From: JBOHHR01 sp050740975
GTDB taxonomy: Bacteria; Pseudomonadota; Gammaproteobacteria; JBOHHR01
Direction of reading: 5' to 3'
DNA: 14,682 nt
NCBI GenBank assembly: GCA_050740975.1
Contig: JBOIEE010000128.1
Location: 1 to 14,682 of the forward strand
Within the stretch, counting starts at the first letter, position 1; the number at the start of each line of letters is the position of its first letter. The position numbers were made by a program, and so were the translations under genes. The notes under the pieces are model-generated. The model was not told where the DNA came from. It made no database searches and saw nothing but the letters and a program-made list of their open reading frames with translations. Positions 1 through 8,530 of the stretch are shown here, one piece after another.

Positions 1-717
1 ACCGGTGCGGGAGGCGGGATCGGGGGCGCTCTCGCTAAAGCCTGCGCGGCTCACGGTGCAACCACGGTGCTGCTGGGAAAAACCGTATCCAGGCTGGAGC
101 GTACCTACGACGAAATCGAAGCTCAAGGCCACCCTTGCCCGGCCTTATACCCACTCGACCTAGAGAAAGCCTTTGAAAGGGATTTCGAGGCGCTTGCCCA
201 AACCATCGGCACGACGTTCGGCCGTCTCGATGCCGTGGTCCATAACGCCGCTGTCTTGGGAGAGCTTTGCCCACTCATGCATTATGATTTACGGATCTGG
301 GGAAGGGTCATGCAGGTCAACTTACACGCCCCCTTGCTGCTAACCCGTGCCTGCTTGAGCTTGCTAAAAGAGGCAGAGGATGCCTCGATCGTGTTCACTA
401 GCGACACGGTGGGACGCAGAGCCCGTGCCTATTGGGGTGCATACGCCGTGTCCAAATTCGCGCTGGAAGGTATGATGCGGGTGTTCGCCGACGAACTGGA
501 GCGCAACACCCGCATCCGGGTCAACTCAATCGACCCCGGACCGGTTAGAACGCGGCTGCGGGCGGCTGCCTATCCCGCGCAGGACCCATCCGCGTGGGCT
601 GAGCCTGTAGACGTAGTACTCCCCTATCTGTTCTTGCTCGGTCCGGACAGCCAACACATTAAGGGCTGCGCTTTAAGTGCCCAACCGGCGCTCAAAGCGC
701 GCGTGCCAGGGCCGTAG
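1..717 (+). CDS. YciK-like short-chain dehydrogenase/reductase (5' truncated by window)
   Basis: An NAD(P)-dependent SDR oxidoreductase whose first few codons lie outside the window; the frame is open from base 1. The first visible residues, TGAGGGIG, are the Rossmann glycine motif (TGxxxGIG). The NNAG-type motif appears as VVHNAAVLGE (near visible residue 82). The catalytic serine region is VFTSDTVGR (about S134) and the active-site YxxxK is YAVSK (about Y148/K152). DPGPVRT follows, where the family has (N)PGxxRT. The order HNA-LG, QVN, VFTS-VGR and WGAYA-SKFA-EGMM matches remembered E. coli YciK very closely, so this is that subfamily, whose physiological substrate I do not know. The gene ends by overlapping the convergent CHAD gene by 26 bp, so the two 3' ends share DNA. 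The true start cannot be judged here. Confidence 0.9.
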   Translation, partial: TGAGGGIGGALAKACAAHGATTVLLGKTVSRLERTYDEIEAQGHPCPALYPLDLEKAFERDFEALAQTIGTTFGRLDAVVHNAAVLGELCPLMHYDLRIWGRVMQVNLHAPLLLTRACLSLLKEAEDASIVFTSDTVGRRARAYWGAYAVSKFALEGMMRVFADELERNTRIRVNSIDPGPVRTRLRAAAYPAQDPSAWAEPVDVVLPYLFLLGPDSQHIKGCALSAQPALKARVPGP

Positions 718-2431
718 CCGGTTCTTCCGACAAGCCGCGAGCTAGCCCCTTTGAGGCCGGCAGCTCATCATTACCTGCGCTCAGTGCTTGCGCCTGGATC
801 GCTGCGACCTTCGGGCTGAACAGGGTTTTGAATCGCCCGCGTTCCCGTTGCAGGCCACGGAAGCACTCCCGAAACTCGGCCCGCCGTGAAGTTTGCCGTT
901 TGACCAGCGTCTGCACCAAAAGATCGATGGCGTGCTGATTTCCCTGGGTAAGCTCGTGGCTGCTCTCCACGGTTTGACGAAAATCGAGCAAAACTTCCTG
1001 CTGCACCTGCAAGTCCTGATAGTCACCCAGGTTATCCTGTAATTTTTTCAAGGGTGCCAACAAGTTTTCCATAGCATCGCGCGGGTAAAGGCTGTGAAAG
1101 AACTCCAGCAGGTAACGCAGCTTTTTGCAGGTCCTGCGAAGCTGGTGCAGCATAGGCGGCGGGCTGTCTTCACGGATCTGTTTGCCTTCTTTTAGCGCGC
1201 GCCGGTGCACGCGCCGGATACACTCATCGGCGACCGCTGCAATGGGGCGGGTTGCGTTCGCCAAATTTGAGCGTTGCGGCACCTCGGCATCGAGCAGGGC
1301 CAGCCAGTCGTGTTTAAGCTTTTGGTAGCGACTGGATTGCAATGCCCGAACCAACGCCACGTGCGCCAGATCCTTCTGGGTGCGAAGATGGCCAAGCAGG
1401 GGCATCAGATCCTCCTGGAATGTGGCCGGCAAACTGGTCTTCAATCCGGTGAACTTGGAAAGGTACACGTCCATGTCGCGTGCCGTCCCCGTCACCTGGC
1501 CTAACCAGGAAAACTCCGCCCGGAAACGGCGCACCCGTTGCTCCGGGAACACCGATTTTACCTGTCCGAGCAAAGAACGGGTGCGCCGCACGGCCACCCG
1601 GAAATCATGCAGAAATTCCGGGTCTAGATCGCGGCAGATCCCATCTTCGTTCGCTATCATCGTTTTTACCAGGTGCCGCAGAATCACCCGCGCGGCCACA
1701 TCCGCCCGTTGGGTTTGCAAAAGCCGGATGTCCAGCTTGGAGGAGTAATCCCCAGGTTGCCTACCTGCCGCTGCGAGATAGCGAGTAAACGGAAGCTGCG
1801 GCGTAGCACCCAAATCGCTGCAAACAAGGGCACGCCATTTCTCGAACGCGTTTTCGTAACCACGAACCGCGCTCAACCGCAGCCATGAGCCCAAATCCGC
1901 TGTACCGCGGTGCTCCCTCGATCCCAAACGCTCCTCGCAAAACTGCAGCTTGACCACGGTCTTGCCATCTTTGTTCAGGATACGAAACGGGCGCTCCCGG
2001 CAATTCACGCTCACTAGCGGAAGTAAGGCCCGGCCATTAACGGCCGGCGCCACTAGAGCCCGTAAGCGCGGATCGGCGATGTCATTCGCGAGCTTAGGGC
2101 AAAACGCTTGCGCCGCCGGCGTGGTATAACACCATGCCTCGGCGAGAGAACACAGGCGCAAGTGCAGGACGTCTTCCTGCCACGCACTGGCTAACATCAT
2201 CCCGGCGTCATACAAGCGCCAATCAAAACTGTCCAAGTAGCTGTATTTCAGGTCGCGCACCGATTCCTCGGTGATGGGTGAATTCGCGCGCAAGGTAGCG
2301 CGTAGCCGCTTAAGCGAACTGTCCTGGGGCAATTTAAAAATCACACAGGATTCGCTTCCCAAAGGCCTCTTCGTCGTCATGGGTGCAAGTTTAGCTCGTT
2401 CGATTAGGAATGGGACCCCGATGATAGGCAT
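692..2431 (-). CDS. CYTH-like/CHAD domain protein
   Basis: A 579-residue protein. The C-terminal half (about 245-535) is a CHAD domain, an alpha-helical module known to bind polyphosphate. It shows the two basic histidine signatures FLHDFRVAVRRTRSLL (H275) and LHQLRRTCKKLRYLLEFF (H429), plus LKKLQDNLGDYQD (461-473). The N-terminal part looks like a degenerate CYTH (triphosphate tunnel) domain: YLDSFDWRLYDAG (about 65-77) and RPFRILNKDGKTVVKL (148-162) fit the family. The usual ExExK metal/triphosphate signature near the start is replaced by SCVIFKL, so triphosphatase activity is doubtful. The first ATG lies about 6 bp after the phoX stop. A second ATG (codon 18, near 2380; MTTKRPLGS) is an equally plausible start, and neither has a clear Shine-Dalgarno. 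It is probably cotranscribed with phoX, which suggests a role tied to phosphate or polyphosphate. Confidence 0.88.
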   Translation of the reverse strand: MPIIGVPFLIERAKLAPMTTKRPLGSESCVIFKLPQDSSLKRLRATLRANSPITEESVRDLKYSYLDSFDWRLYDAGMMLASAWQEDVLHLRLCSLAEAWCYTTPAAQAFCPKLANDIADPRLRALVAPAVNGRALLPLVSVNCRERPFRILNKDGKTVVKLQFCEERLGSREHRGTADLGSWLRLSAVRGYENAFEKWRALVCSDLGATPQLPFTRYLAAAGRQPGDYSSKLDIRLLQTQRADVAARVILRHLVKTMIANEDGICRDLDPEFLHDFRVAVRRTRSLLGQVKSVFPEQRVRRFRAEFSWLGQVTGTARDMDVYLSKFTGLKTSLPATFQEDLMPLLGHLRTQKDLAHVALVRALQSSRYQKLKHDWLALLDAEVPQRSNLANATRPIAAVADECIRRVHRRALKEGKQIREDSPPPMLHQLRRTCKKLRYLLEFFHSLYPRDAMENLLAPLKKLQDNLGDYQDLQVQQEVLLDFRQTVESSHELTQGNQHAIDLLVQTLVKRQTSRRAEFRECFRGLQRERGRFKTLFSPKVAAIQAQALSAGNDELPASKGLARGLSEEPATALARAL

Positions 2432-2437
2432 AAAGCA

Positions 2438-4366
2438 TCACACCCCGATCGTCCCGCCCCCTGCCCGCGTGATCGCAACGACCGCTGGGCGAGGCGGTCT
2501 TCCGGGCGCGAAATCAGGCCAGCGCGTTACGGGTTGCTCGAAGGTCGAGGTTTTCCCAAAGCCCGGATAGCCTTCTGCCCCATCCGCCCCCGGGTGTTGT
2601 ATGGACAAAAACAAGGTGTCGCCATCCGGTGTAAAGCAAGGCCCGCAAACTTCCGCCCCAACGGGGGCACGCAGGAACATCCGTCCTTTCCCTCTAAGCG
2701 CGCCGTCGGTGCACAATCCCCACAAACCATCGGCGGTACCAGAAGCGGCAGGCCATTCTTTGCCCTGATCGGTGGCCACCCACAATCTCCCCGCGTGATC
2801 GACTGCCAGATTATCGGGGCAGCTGAACCACCCCTGGCTGCTGGTCCCGGGGTGCCAGCGGGCCGCCGTTAGGTAATCCGCCGGATCTCCGCAGCGTACG
2901 ACGAGGTCCCAGCGGTACTGCTCCGCTGCGTGATCGCCGCCCGGGGGTGTCAATTCGATGATGTGTCCCCATCGATTGTGCGCCCGGGGGTTGGCGCCAT
3001 CCGTCTGCGTTAACAGCCTCTTGCTATTATTAGTCAAGCTCAGGAAAACAGCGTGGTTCCGCAGGCTTACGTCTATACCCTCCGGTCTATCCATAGGCGT
3101 CGCCCCAACGATATCGGCCGCACGCCGGGTTTCAAGCAATACATCGGCTTGGCTCTCAAATCCCTGTGCCTTGGTAAGCCCCAACTCTCCCCAACGCAGC
3201 GGAAGCCATTGCAAGACGCCATCCTCGCTAAACCGCGCAACCCACAGGGTACCTCGGTCTAAGAGATCTTGGTTTGAGCCCGGCGCGTTTTCTTGGAAAC
3301 GACCCCTGGAGACAAAGCGGTAAAGATATTCGAAGGCCTCATCGTCCCCCATATAGACCACCACGCGCCCGTCGCCGTTGACCACGCATTTCGCTCCCTC
3401 GTGCTTGAACCGCCCAAGGGCCGTGCGCTTGACGGGGACAATATGCGGCTTGAAGGGATCGAGTTCCACGATCCAGCCAAAGCGATTCGCTTCCAGGGGC
3501 TCGCGATTGATATGCCATCGGGGGTCGTACTCGCCCCATACGTAGCTTTGTTTCGGTACCCCATAGCGGGCGTAGTTCCGTGCTTCCGGGTGTCCTTCCA
3601 AGGACCCCGAAAAATACTGCTCGAAGTTCTCTTCCGCCATCAAATAAGTCCCCCACGGCGTCACGCCCCCGGCACAATCATTGACCGTACCGAGCACCCA
3701 CGCGCCGCCCGGATCATCGCGTGTCTTCATGCGTGGATGAGCAGCCAGTGGCCTGGAAATGCGTATTCGAGTCTCATGCGCGGTGATGCGCCTGGCATAA
3801 GGGCTGTCGGGCACGATGTGCCAAGCACCCCTAAGGCGCTTGACTTCGATGATGGAAGCGCCATGGGCGGCCATCTCGGTATACACTCGATCGCGCTCGG
3901 CGCCTTTGGAAACCGGTCCTTCGTTCCACCCCGGAAACATCAGCTCTTCATTGGTGAACTCGTGATTCACGCACAGCAATCCGCGCCGGGAGTTCAGCGA
4001 CCCCTTGGGCAAGGGAAAATAAGCGATGAAGTCGTTGTTATAACCGAATTGCCGAGCCTGATGCTCCGCTTGAGGATGCTCCGGATTAAAAGGAGCGGCC
4101 CCCGCCAACACCGAATCGCCCCAGCGAATAAGCACTTGCACCTCGTAGCCCGGTGCAACGTGTAGCATCTCATCAACGCCGTGCCGCACTTCGTGGAAGG
4201 AAAAATCGTCTCGGCTCTCGCGCCTAGGCACGGCCGAGAGCGGGGATCTTCCAGGCGCTCCGAACAAAGCCGTACCGACGGTGAGCAAACAGGCTTTCAG
4301 CAGCGCACGCCGGCTCAAGTACGCATCGAGAATATCCGAGAATGCGCTACCTTTGGGATCACCCAT
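2438..4366 (-). CDS. phoX: PhoX-family (DUF839) alkaline phosphatase-like protein, Tat-exported
   Basis: A 642-residue protein of the PhoX family, whose studied members are periplasmic Ca/Fe-dependent phosphomonoesterases that release phosphate from organic esters. The N-terminus carries a twin-arginine signal: SRRALLK (18-24) followed by a hydrophobic stretch LLTVGTALFG, so folding in the cytoplasm and Tat export are expected. Family motifs in order are CVNHEFTNEELMFPG (132-146), VNDCAGGVTPWGTYL (228-242, with C231 the presumed iron-ligand cysteine), EEN (245-247), GRFKHEGA (318-325) and YMGDDEAFEYLYRF (338-351). Length is normal for the family. Upstream is a 185-bp region shared with the divergent yjgR-like gene; downstream is the CHAD gene at about 6 bp. 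No Pho box could be identified by eye. phoX is used as a family name; the exact substrate is unproven. Confidence 0.9.
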   Translation of the reverse strand: MGDPKGSAFSDILDAYLSRRALLKACLLTVGTALFGAPGRSPLSAVPRRESRDDFSFHEVRHGVDEMLHVAPGYEVQVLIRWGDSVLAGAAPFNPEHPQAEHQARQFGYNNDFIAYFPLPKGSLNSRRGLLCVNHEFTNEELMFPGWNEGPVSKGAERDRVYTEMAAHGASIIEVKRLRGAWHIVPDSPYARRITAHETRIRISRPLAAHPRMKTRDDPGGAWVLGTVNDCAGGVTPWGTYLMAEENFEQYFSGSLEGHPEARNYARYGVPKQSYVWGEYDPRWHINREPLEANRFGWIVELDPFKPHIVPVKRTALGRFKHEGAKCVVNGDGRVVVYMGDDEAFEYLYRFVSRGRFQENAPGSNQDLLDRGTLWVARFSEDGVLQWLPLRWGELGLTKAQGFESQADVLLETRRAADIVGATPMDRPEGIDVSLRNHAVFLSLTNNSKRLLTQTDGANPRAHNRWGHIIELTPPGGDHAAEQYRWDLVVRCGDPADYLTAARWHPGTSSQGWFSCPDNLAVDHAGRLWVATDQGKEWPAASGTADGLWGLCTDGALRGKGRMFLRAPVGAEVCGPCFTPDGDTLFLSIQHPGADGAEGYPGFGKTSTFEQPVTRWPDFAPGRPPRPAVVAITRAGGGTIGV

Positions 4367-4482
4367 AGGTTAACAATGACTGTGTTAAAAAGCTAACCAT
4401 ACCATCTTTGCGCTACCGGTTCGTGACAAGAGGTAGCGAGGATCGCTCATCCACCGCGCTTCCTACGCCTTTCCCCCGAACA

Positions 4483-4517
4483 TTAACGGTAACCGGCTTC
4501 GCGGCCACTGTTATAAT
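4483..4517 (+). promoter_or_regulatory. Candidate sigma-70-type promoter for the yjgR-like gene
   Basis: An exact TATAAT lies at 4512-4517, about 35 bp before the chosen ATG at 4552. The possible -35 element is poor: TTAACG at 4483-4488 is 23 bp away, and the better-spaced hexamer is a weak match. If the -10 is real, transcription starts near 4524. That would exclude the upstream ATG at 4408 as a start, which supports 4552. Confidence 0.4.
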
Positions 4518-4551
4518 CGGCGTGGAGCTTTCTGAACCAAAGGGGAACCAC

Positions 4552-6045
4552 ATGCAGCAACCATGGTTGATCGCTAAAGCGGGGGACACCGATCTCTACC
4601 TATTGCCACAGATGAGTAACCGCCACGGTCTCATCACCGGGGCTACCGGAACCGGCAAGACCGTCTCGTTGCAGGCGATGGCACAGCAGTTCAGCCGTGG
4701 GGGTGTGCCGGTGTTCCTGGCGGACATCAAGGGGGATCTGTCCGGCATGGCGAAGCCTGGAACGCCCACGCCCAAGGTTAAAGAGCGTTTCGACCGGCTT
4801 AAGATCATCGATCCCGGTTTCAGCGCTTGTCCGGTGACCTTCTGGGATCTCTTCGCGGAGCAAGGGCATCCGGTGCGCGCCACCGTCTCGGACATGGGGC
4901 CGCTGCTCCTCAGCCGCATCCTCAAGCTCAATGAAACTCAAGAAGGAGTGCTGACTCTGATCTTTCGCATCGCCGATGACAACGGTTTTCTGCTGCTCGA
5001 CCTCAAAGATCTGCGGGCCATGGTGCAGCACGTGGGGGAGAACGCAAAGGATTTCACCACCGAGTACGGCAACGTATCGTCGGCCAGCGTGGGGACCATC
5101 CAGCGTGGCTTGCTCGCCCTCGAGGAGCAGGGCGGCGATAAGTTCTTCGGTGAGCCGATGCTCGATATCAAGGACCTGATGCAAACAGACAGTCAGGGGC
5201 GGGGGGTGATCAACATCCTCGCCGCCGATCGGTTGATGGAATCGCCCAAGCTCTATGCAACGCTGCTGCTGTGGATGTTGGCTGAATTATTTGAAAACCT
5301 GCCGGAGGTGGGCGATGCCGGAAAGCCGCGGATGGTGTTCTTCTTCGACGAGGCGCACCTGCTGTTCAATGCAGCCCCGAACGCATTGCTGGAGAAGATC
5401 GAGCAAGTCGTGCGTTTGATCCGTTCCAAGGGCGTCGGTATCTTCTTCGTGACCCAGAATCCACTGGACGTGCCCGACCCGGTGCTGGCGCAGCTCGGCA
5501 ACCGCGTACAGCACGCGCTGCGCGCTTTTACTGCGCGGGATCAAAAAGCGGTGAAGACCGCCGCCGAGACCCTGCGTCAGAATCCAAAGTTCAATGCCGA
5601 GGAGGTCATTACCGAGCTCGGCGTCGGCGAGGCGCTGGTGTCCTTCCTAGATGAGCAGGGCCGGCCGAACATCGCCGAGCGGGCCTTGATCATTCCGCCC
5701 GGCAGCCAGATCGGCCCCATAACGCGCGCCGAACGCGAGTCCATCGTGGAGAAAGCCGTGGTCCAAGACCACTATGAGAAGAGTATCGATCGCGAGTCGG
5801 CTTATGAAATACTTAAGGCTCGCGCCGCGAAGCGCGAGCAAACCACCGAGGGGCGTGAGTCCGGGGAAACGAATGGCTCATTGCTCAATGATGTGCTGGG
5901 CGGCTTGTTAGGAGAAAGAGCGCGCCGCCGCCGCAGCGACGGCATCGGAGAATCGATGGCGAAAAGCGCGGCTCGCGCTGTGGGCACGCAGCTCGGCCGC
6001 CAGCTTATCCGCGGCGTGCTCGGCTCCCTGATCGGCCGCCGCTAA
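4552..6045 (+). CDS. HerA/FtsK-superfamily ATPase, DUF853 (YjgR-like)
   Basis: A 497-residue P-loop ATPase of the YjgR/DUF853 family, related to HerA-type DNA translocases; its bacterial role is not established. Walker A is GATGTGKT (30-37). Walker B is MVFFFDEAH (261-269). The family blocks FVTQNPLDVPDPVLAQLGNR and FTARDQKAVKTAAETLRQNP follow. The C-terminus is basic and small-residue rich (RARRRR, then RQLIRGVLGSLIGRR). The frame is open upstream to an ATG at 4408, but 4552 is preferred for three reasons: an AAGGGGAA ribosome site lies just before it, the protein then begins MQQPWLIAKAG like the family, and a TATAAT box sits between the two starts. It is divergent from phoX and followed 59 bp later by the histidine kinase gene. 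No terminator is seen between them. Confidence 0.92.
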   Translation: MQQPWLIAKAGDTDLYLLPQMSNRHGLITGATGTGKTVSLQAMAQQFSRGGVPVFLADIKGDLSGMAKPGTPTPKVKERFDRLKIIDPGFSACPVTFWDLFAEQGHPVRATVSDMGPLLLSRILKLNETQEGVLTLIFRIADDNGFLLLDLKDLRAMVQHVGENAKDFTTEYGNVSSASVGTIQRGLLALEEQGGDKFFGEPMLDIKDLMQTDSQGRGVINILAADRLMESPKLYATLLLWMLAELFENLPEVGDAGKPRMVFFFDEAHLLFNAAPNALLEKIEQVVRLIRSKGVGIFFVTQNPLDVPDPVLAQLGNRVQHALRAFTARDQKAVKTAAETLRQNPKFNAEEVITELGVGEALVSFLDEQGRPNIAERALIIPPGSQIGPITRAERESIVEKAVVQDHYEKSIDRESAYEILKARAAKREQTTEGRESGETNGSLLNDVLGGLLGERARRRRSDGIGESMAKSAARAVGTQLGRQLIRGVLGSLIGRR

Positions 6046-6104
6046 GAACCGGCCTCATCGCACGCAGCCACAATGCCCTGTTTTCTATAGTAACGCGACG
6101 CCCG

Positions 6105-6779
6105 GTGGCTATTGGAGCAACCCGTTCTCTTCCCTCGCGGATTGACCTTAGTTACTGGCTCAGGGACATCACGGCGGCACTCGCTACCGCCCTCGCCTAT
6201 TTCTTTTGTGCGCTCATCGGGCTGTTCTTTGTGTTTGGGCATGAAGGGATCGCTGCCCTCTGGCCTGCCAGTGGTGTGTTCTGCGCGGCGATCGTAATAA
6301 ACCGAGGACGCCGCTTATGGCTCATCGTGCTCTTTACGGCCTTGGCGGACTTCGCAGCCGCCTATTGGATTAACCGAACGCCTTTTGTTTTCAGCTTGTG
6401 TTTTATGGCGACGATTGCTAGCGAGAGCGCACTCGCGGCTTGGGTTCTGGTACGCCTGCGGGGACGGACGCTCGGCTTCGGGAAGGTCCCTGATGTTCTC
6501 GCCTTGACCCTTGGGGCGAGCTCAGCACCGGCTGTTGGGGGCTTCATCGCGGCGGCGGTTGTGCACACTATGAGCGGTGAACCTCTGTGGGAGAACTGGC
6601 ACGTATGGTGGCTCGCCGACAGTGTCGGGATCCTAGCGGTGGTGCCGGTGATCCTGGCCTGGCGCGCGCAAGGCTGGGGGGCGTTGCGTGTCTCAGACCG
6701 GGGCAGAGCACTGGAAATCGTGGTGTTCTTCGGGGTATTGGTTGGCGCTCTGTGCCTCGTGTTTGGGGCCGGGGACTAG
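6105..6779 (+). pseudogene. N-terminal piece of MASE1 sensor histidine kinase (split by frameshift)
   Basis: This frame encodes most of a MASE1 integral-membrane sensory domain: hydrophobic helices around YFFCALIGLFFVFG, then the family-like ALWPASGVFCAAIV, RLWLIVLFTALADFAAAYW and WWLADSVGILAVVPVILAW. It ends at a TAG (6777-6779) immediately after a GGGG run (6771-6774). Restoring one G there gives VFGAGGLGGIRYPYAMFPVLVWAGL, which runs directly into the rest of MASE1 in the next frame. The piece is therefore the 5' part of the kinase gene, not a separate protein. The start is a GTG at 6105; no in-frame ATG precedes it and the ribosome site is weak. It may be a genuine lesion or a homopolymer sequencing error. 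Confidence 0.75.
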
Positions 6780-6802
6780 GTGGGATACGATATCCCTACG
6801 CG

Positions 6803-8530
6803 ATGTTTCCGGTTCTGGTGTGGGCGGGCCTACGCCTCGGTCCCCACGGCGCCGGGACCGCGGTGCTCATGTTGGCCGCGCTCGCGGTCGCACAGACCGT
6901 GAACGGCCACGGGCCTTTCGGGGGGGGCGCGCTGGGGACCATGGAAGCGAGTGTCTTATGGCTTCAGGGATTTATCGGGGTAACCGTGTTCTCAACGATG
7001 ATCCTTGCTGCCGTAGTCACCGAACACGGGCGCATGCAGCAGGCGATGGCACAAAGCGAGGCGCAGATGCGCCTGTTGACCGATGCGCTCCCGGTGGCCA
7101 TCTCTCACGTCGATCGCAACGAGTGCTACCGCTTCAACAACGCCGCATTCGAGACGCAGTTTCACATAGCGCGCTCGGCGGCCCAGGGCCGTTCGATGCG
7201 CGAGGTACTCCCCGCGACGGTCTATGAAACCGTGGCAGTCCACATACGAGCGGCGCTTGCGGGTGAAGATGTGCGCTACACGTCAAGCCTTCCGATCCGC
7301 GGCAAGGGAACGCGCACTTTCGACGTCCATTATGTGCCCGATGTCGCTTCCGACGGGCAGGTCGCCGGGATGTACATCGTCAGCAACGACATCACCGAGC
7401 ACCAAGAGGCAGAGCAAGCGCTAAAGGAAAGCGAGGCGCGCTTTCGGACCGTGTGCGACACGGCCCCGGTCATGATGTCCGGCCCGGATAAGCTCTGCAC
7501 CTATTTCAACCAGCCCTGGCTCGATTTCACTGGGCGTTCCATAGAGCAGGAGCTTGGAAATGGCTGGTCCGAAGGGGTCCACCCGGGAGATTTTGCGCAC
7601 TGCCTCGATACCTACGAGAGCGCCTTTGATGCGCGCAGGTCTTTTGCCATGGAATACCGGCTGCGGCGCGCCGATGGGGCGTATCGATGGATCCTCGATA
7701 AAGGGATCTCCCGCTTCGACGCCGAGGGGCGGTTCCTCGGCTACATCGGCTCCTGCATCGACGTCACCGAGGAGAGAGCGGCGGAAGAGAAAGCGCAGCA
7801 GCAGCAACTGGAGCTCGCGCATGTACAGCGTCTGGCGGCGGTGGGCGAAACCGCGGCGGCGCTGGCCCATGAGATCAACCAGCCCCTAGCGGCCATAGGA
7901 AGCTATGTCGAGGGGGCGAGCTTGCGGTTTCAGAAGGAGATCGGCGCCAATCCCGAGCTCGGCGAGATGCTGGACCAGACGGGACGGATCGCGCGCCGCG
8001 CCGCGGACGTGGTTCGAAACCTGCGCGGGTTCGCGCGCAAGAGTGATGGCACGTTCGGGCCGGTCCATGTCAACCAAGCAGTGCGGGAAGCCGTACAGCT
8101 TCTCGAACCCCAGGCCGCGCGTCAAGCGGTAGGTCTGCGGATGAAGCTAGCTGACAAACTGCCCGCGGTCTCAGGTGATCACATCCAAATCGAACAACTG
8201 CTGGTTAATCTCCTCGGAAACGGCCTGGAGGCGATGGAGGACGCTGCGGGGGTACGTCATCTTACTATCACAACTGGCCTGACTGTCGATGGGGCGGTCG
8301 AAACCTGCATCCGCGACAGCGGACCGGGGATCGATGCATTAGCGCGTGAGCATCTCTTCACTCCCTTTTTTACTACCAAAAAAAAGGGGCTGGGGATCGG
8401 GCTCAGCGTGTGCCGGTCCATCGTCGAACGTCACGGAGGTCGAATTTGGGTGGAAGACGGAGACGGACCGGGCGCCTTGTTTCATGTAGTGCTGCCTTCG
8501 GCGCAGCAGGAGACGCGGGATGGCGACTGA
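6803..8530 (+). CDS. Sensor histidine kinase: end of MASE1, two PAS domains, HisKA and HATPase
   Basis: The bulk of a membrane sensor kinase. The last MASE1 helices (MFPVLVWAGLRLGPHGAG, then FIGVTVFSTMILAAVV) are followed by a first PAS domain (from QMRLLTDALPVAISHVD to MYIVSNDITEH). A second PAS/PAC domain follows (from ARFRTVCDTAPVMM to GYIGSCIDVTEERAAEE), then a short coiled-coil linker. The H box is ALAHEINQPLAAIGSY (His codon at 7868), of the HEINQPL type seen in FixL-like kinases. The N box is LLVNLLGNGLEAM, G1 is IRDSGPGID and G2 is GLGIGLSV. All catalytic boxes are present. The ATG at 6803 is the first in this frame after the lesion; the same frame is open back to 6587, but that upstream translation does not resemble MASE1. 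The stop overlaps the regulator gene by 11 bp, so the two form a translationally coupled pair. If the frameshift is real, MASE1 is broken and membrane sensing is probably lost. Confidence 0.85.
   Translation: MFPVLVWAGLRLGPHGAGTAVLMLAALAVAQTVNGHGPFGGGALGTMEASVLWLQGFIGVTVFSTMILAAVVTEHGRMQQAMAQSEAQMRLLTDALPVAISHVDRNECYRFNNAAFETQFHIARSAAQGRSMREVLPATVYETVAVHIRAALAGEDVRYTSSLPIRGKGTRTFDVHYVPDVASDGQVAGMYIVSNDITEHQEAEQALKESEARFRTVCDTAPVMMSGPDKLCTYFNQPWLDFTGRSIEQELGNGWSEGVHPGDFAHCLDTYESAFDARRSFAMEYRLRRADGAYRWILDKGISRFDAEGRFLGYIGSCIDVTEERAAEEKAQQQQLELAHVQRLAAVGETAAALAHEINQPLAAIGSYVEGASLRFQKEIGANPELGEMLDQTGRIARRAADVVRNLRGFARKSDGTFGPVHVNQAVREAVQLLEPQAARQAVGLRMKLADKLPAVSGDHIQIEQLLVNLLGNGLEAMEDAAGVRHLTITTGLTVDGAVETCIRDSGPGIDALAREHLFTPFFTTKKKGLGIGLSVCRSIVERHGGRIWVEDGDGPGALFHVVLPSAQQETRDGD

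Noticed and set aside
3293..4165. Long plus-strand frame of 290 codons opposite phoX
   Set aside because: It is antisense to a well-supported gene, with no recognisable motif.
4408..4551. Extended N-terminus of the YjgR-like ATPase
   Set aside because: A TATAAT box and a good ribosome site favour ATG 4552, and the upstream residues do not match the family.
4600..5184. Minus-strand frame of 194 codons opposite the YjgR-like gene
   Set aside because: A shadow of the conserved ATPase; its His/Leu-rich translation matches nothing I recognise.
6587..6769. Upstream part of the kinase frame as a real N-terminus
   Set aside because: It overlaps the MASE1 frame, and its Arg/Gly-rich translation is a frame shadow.
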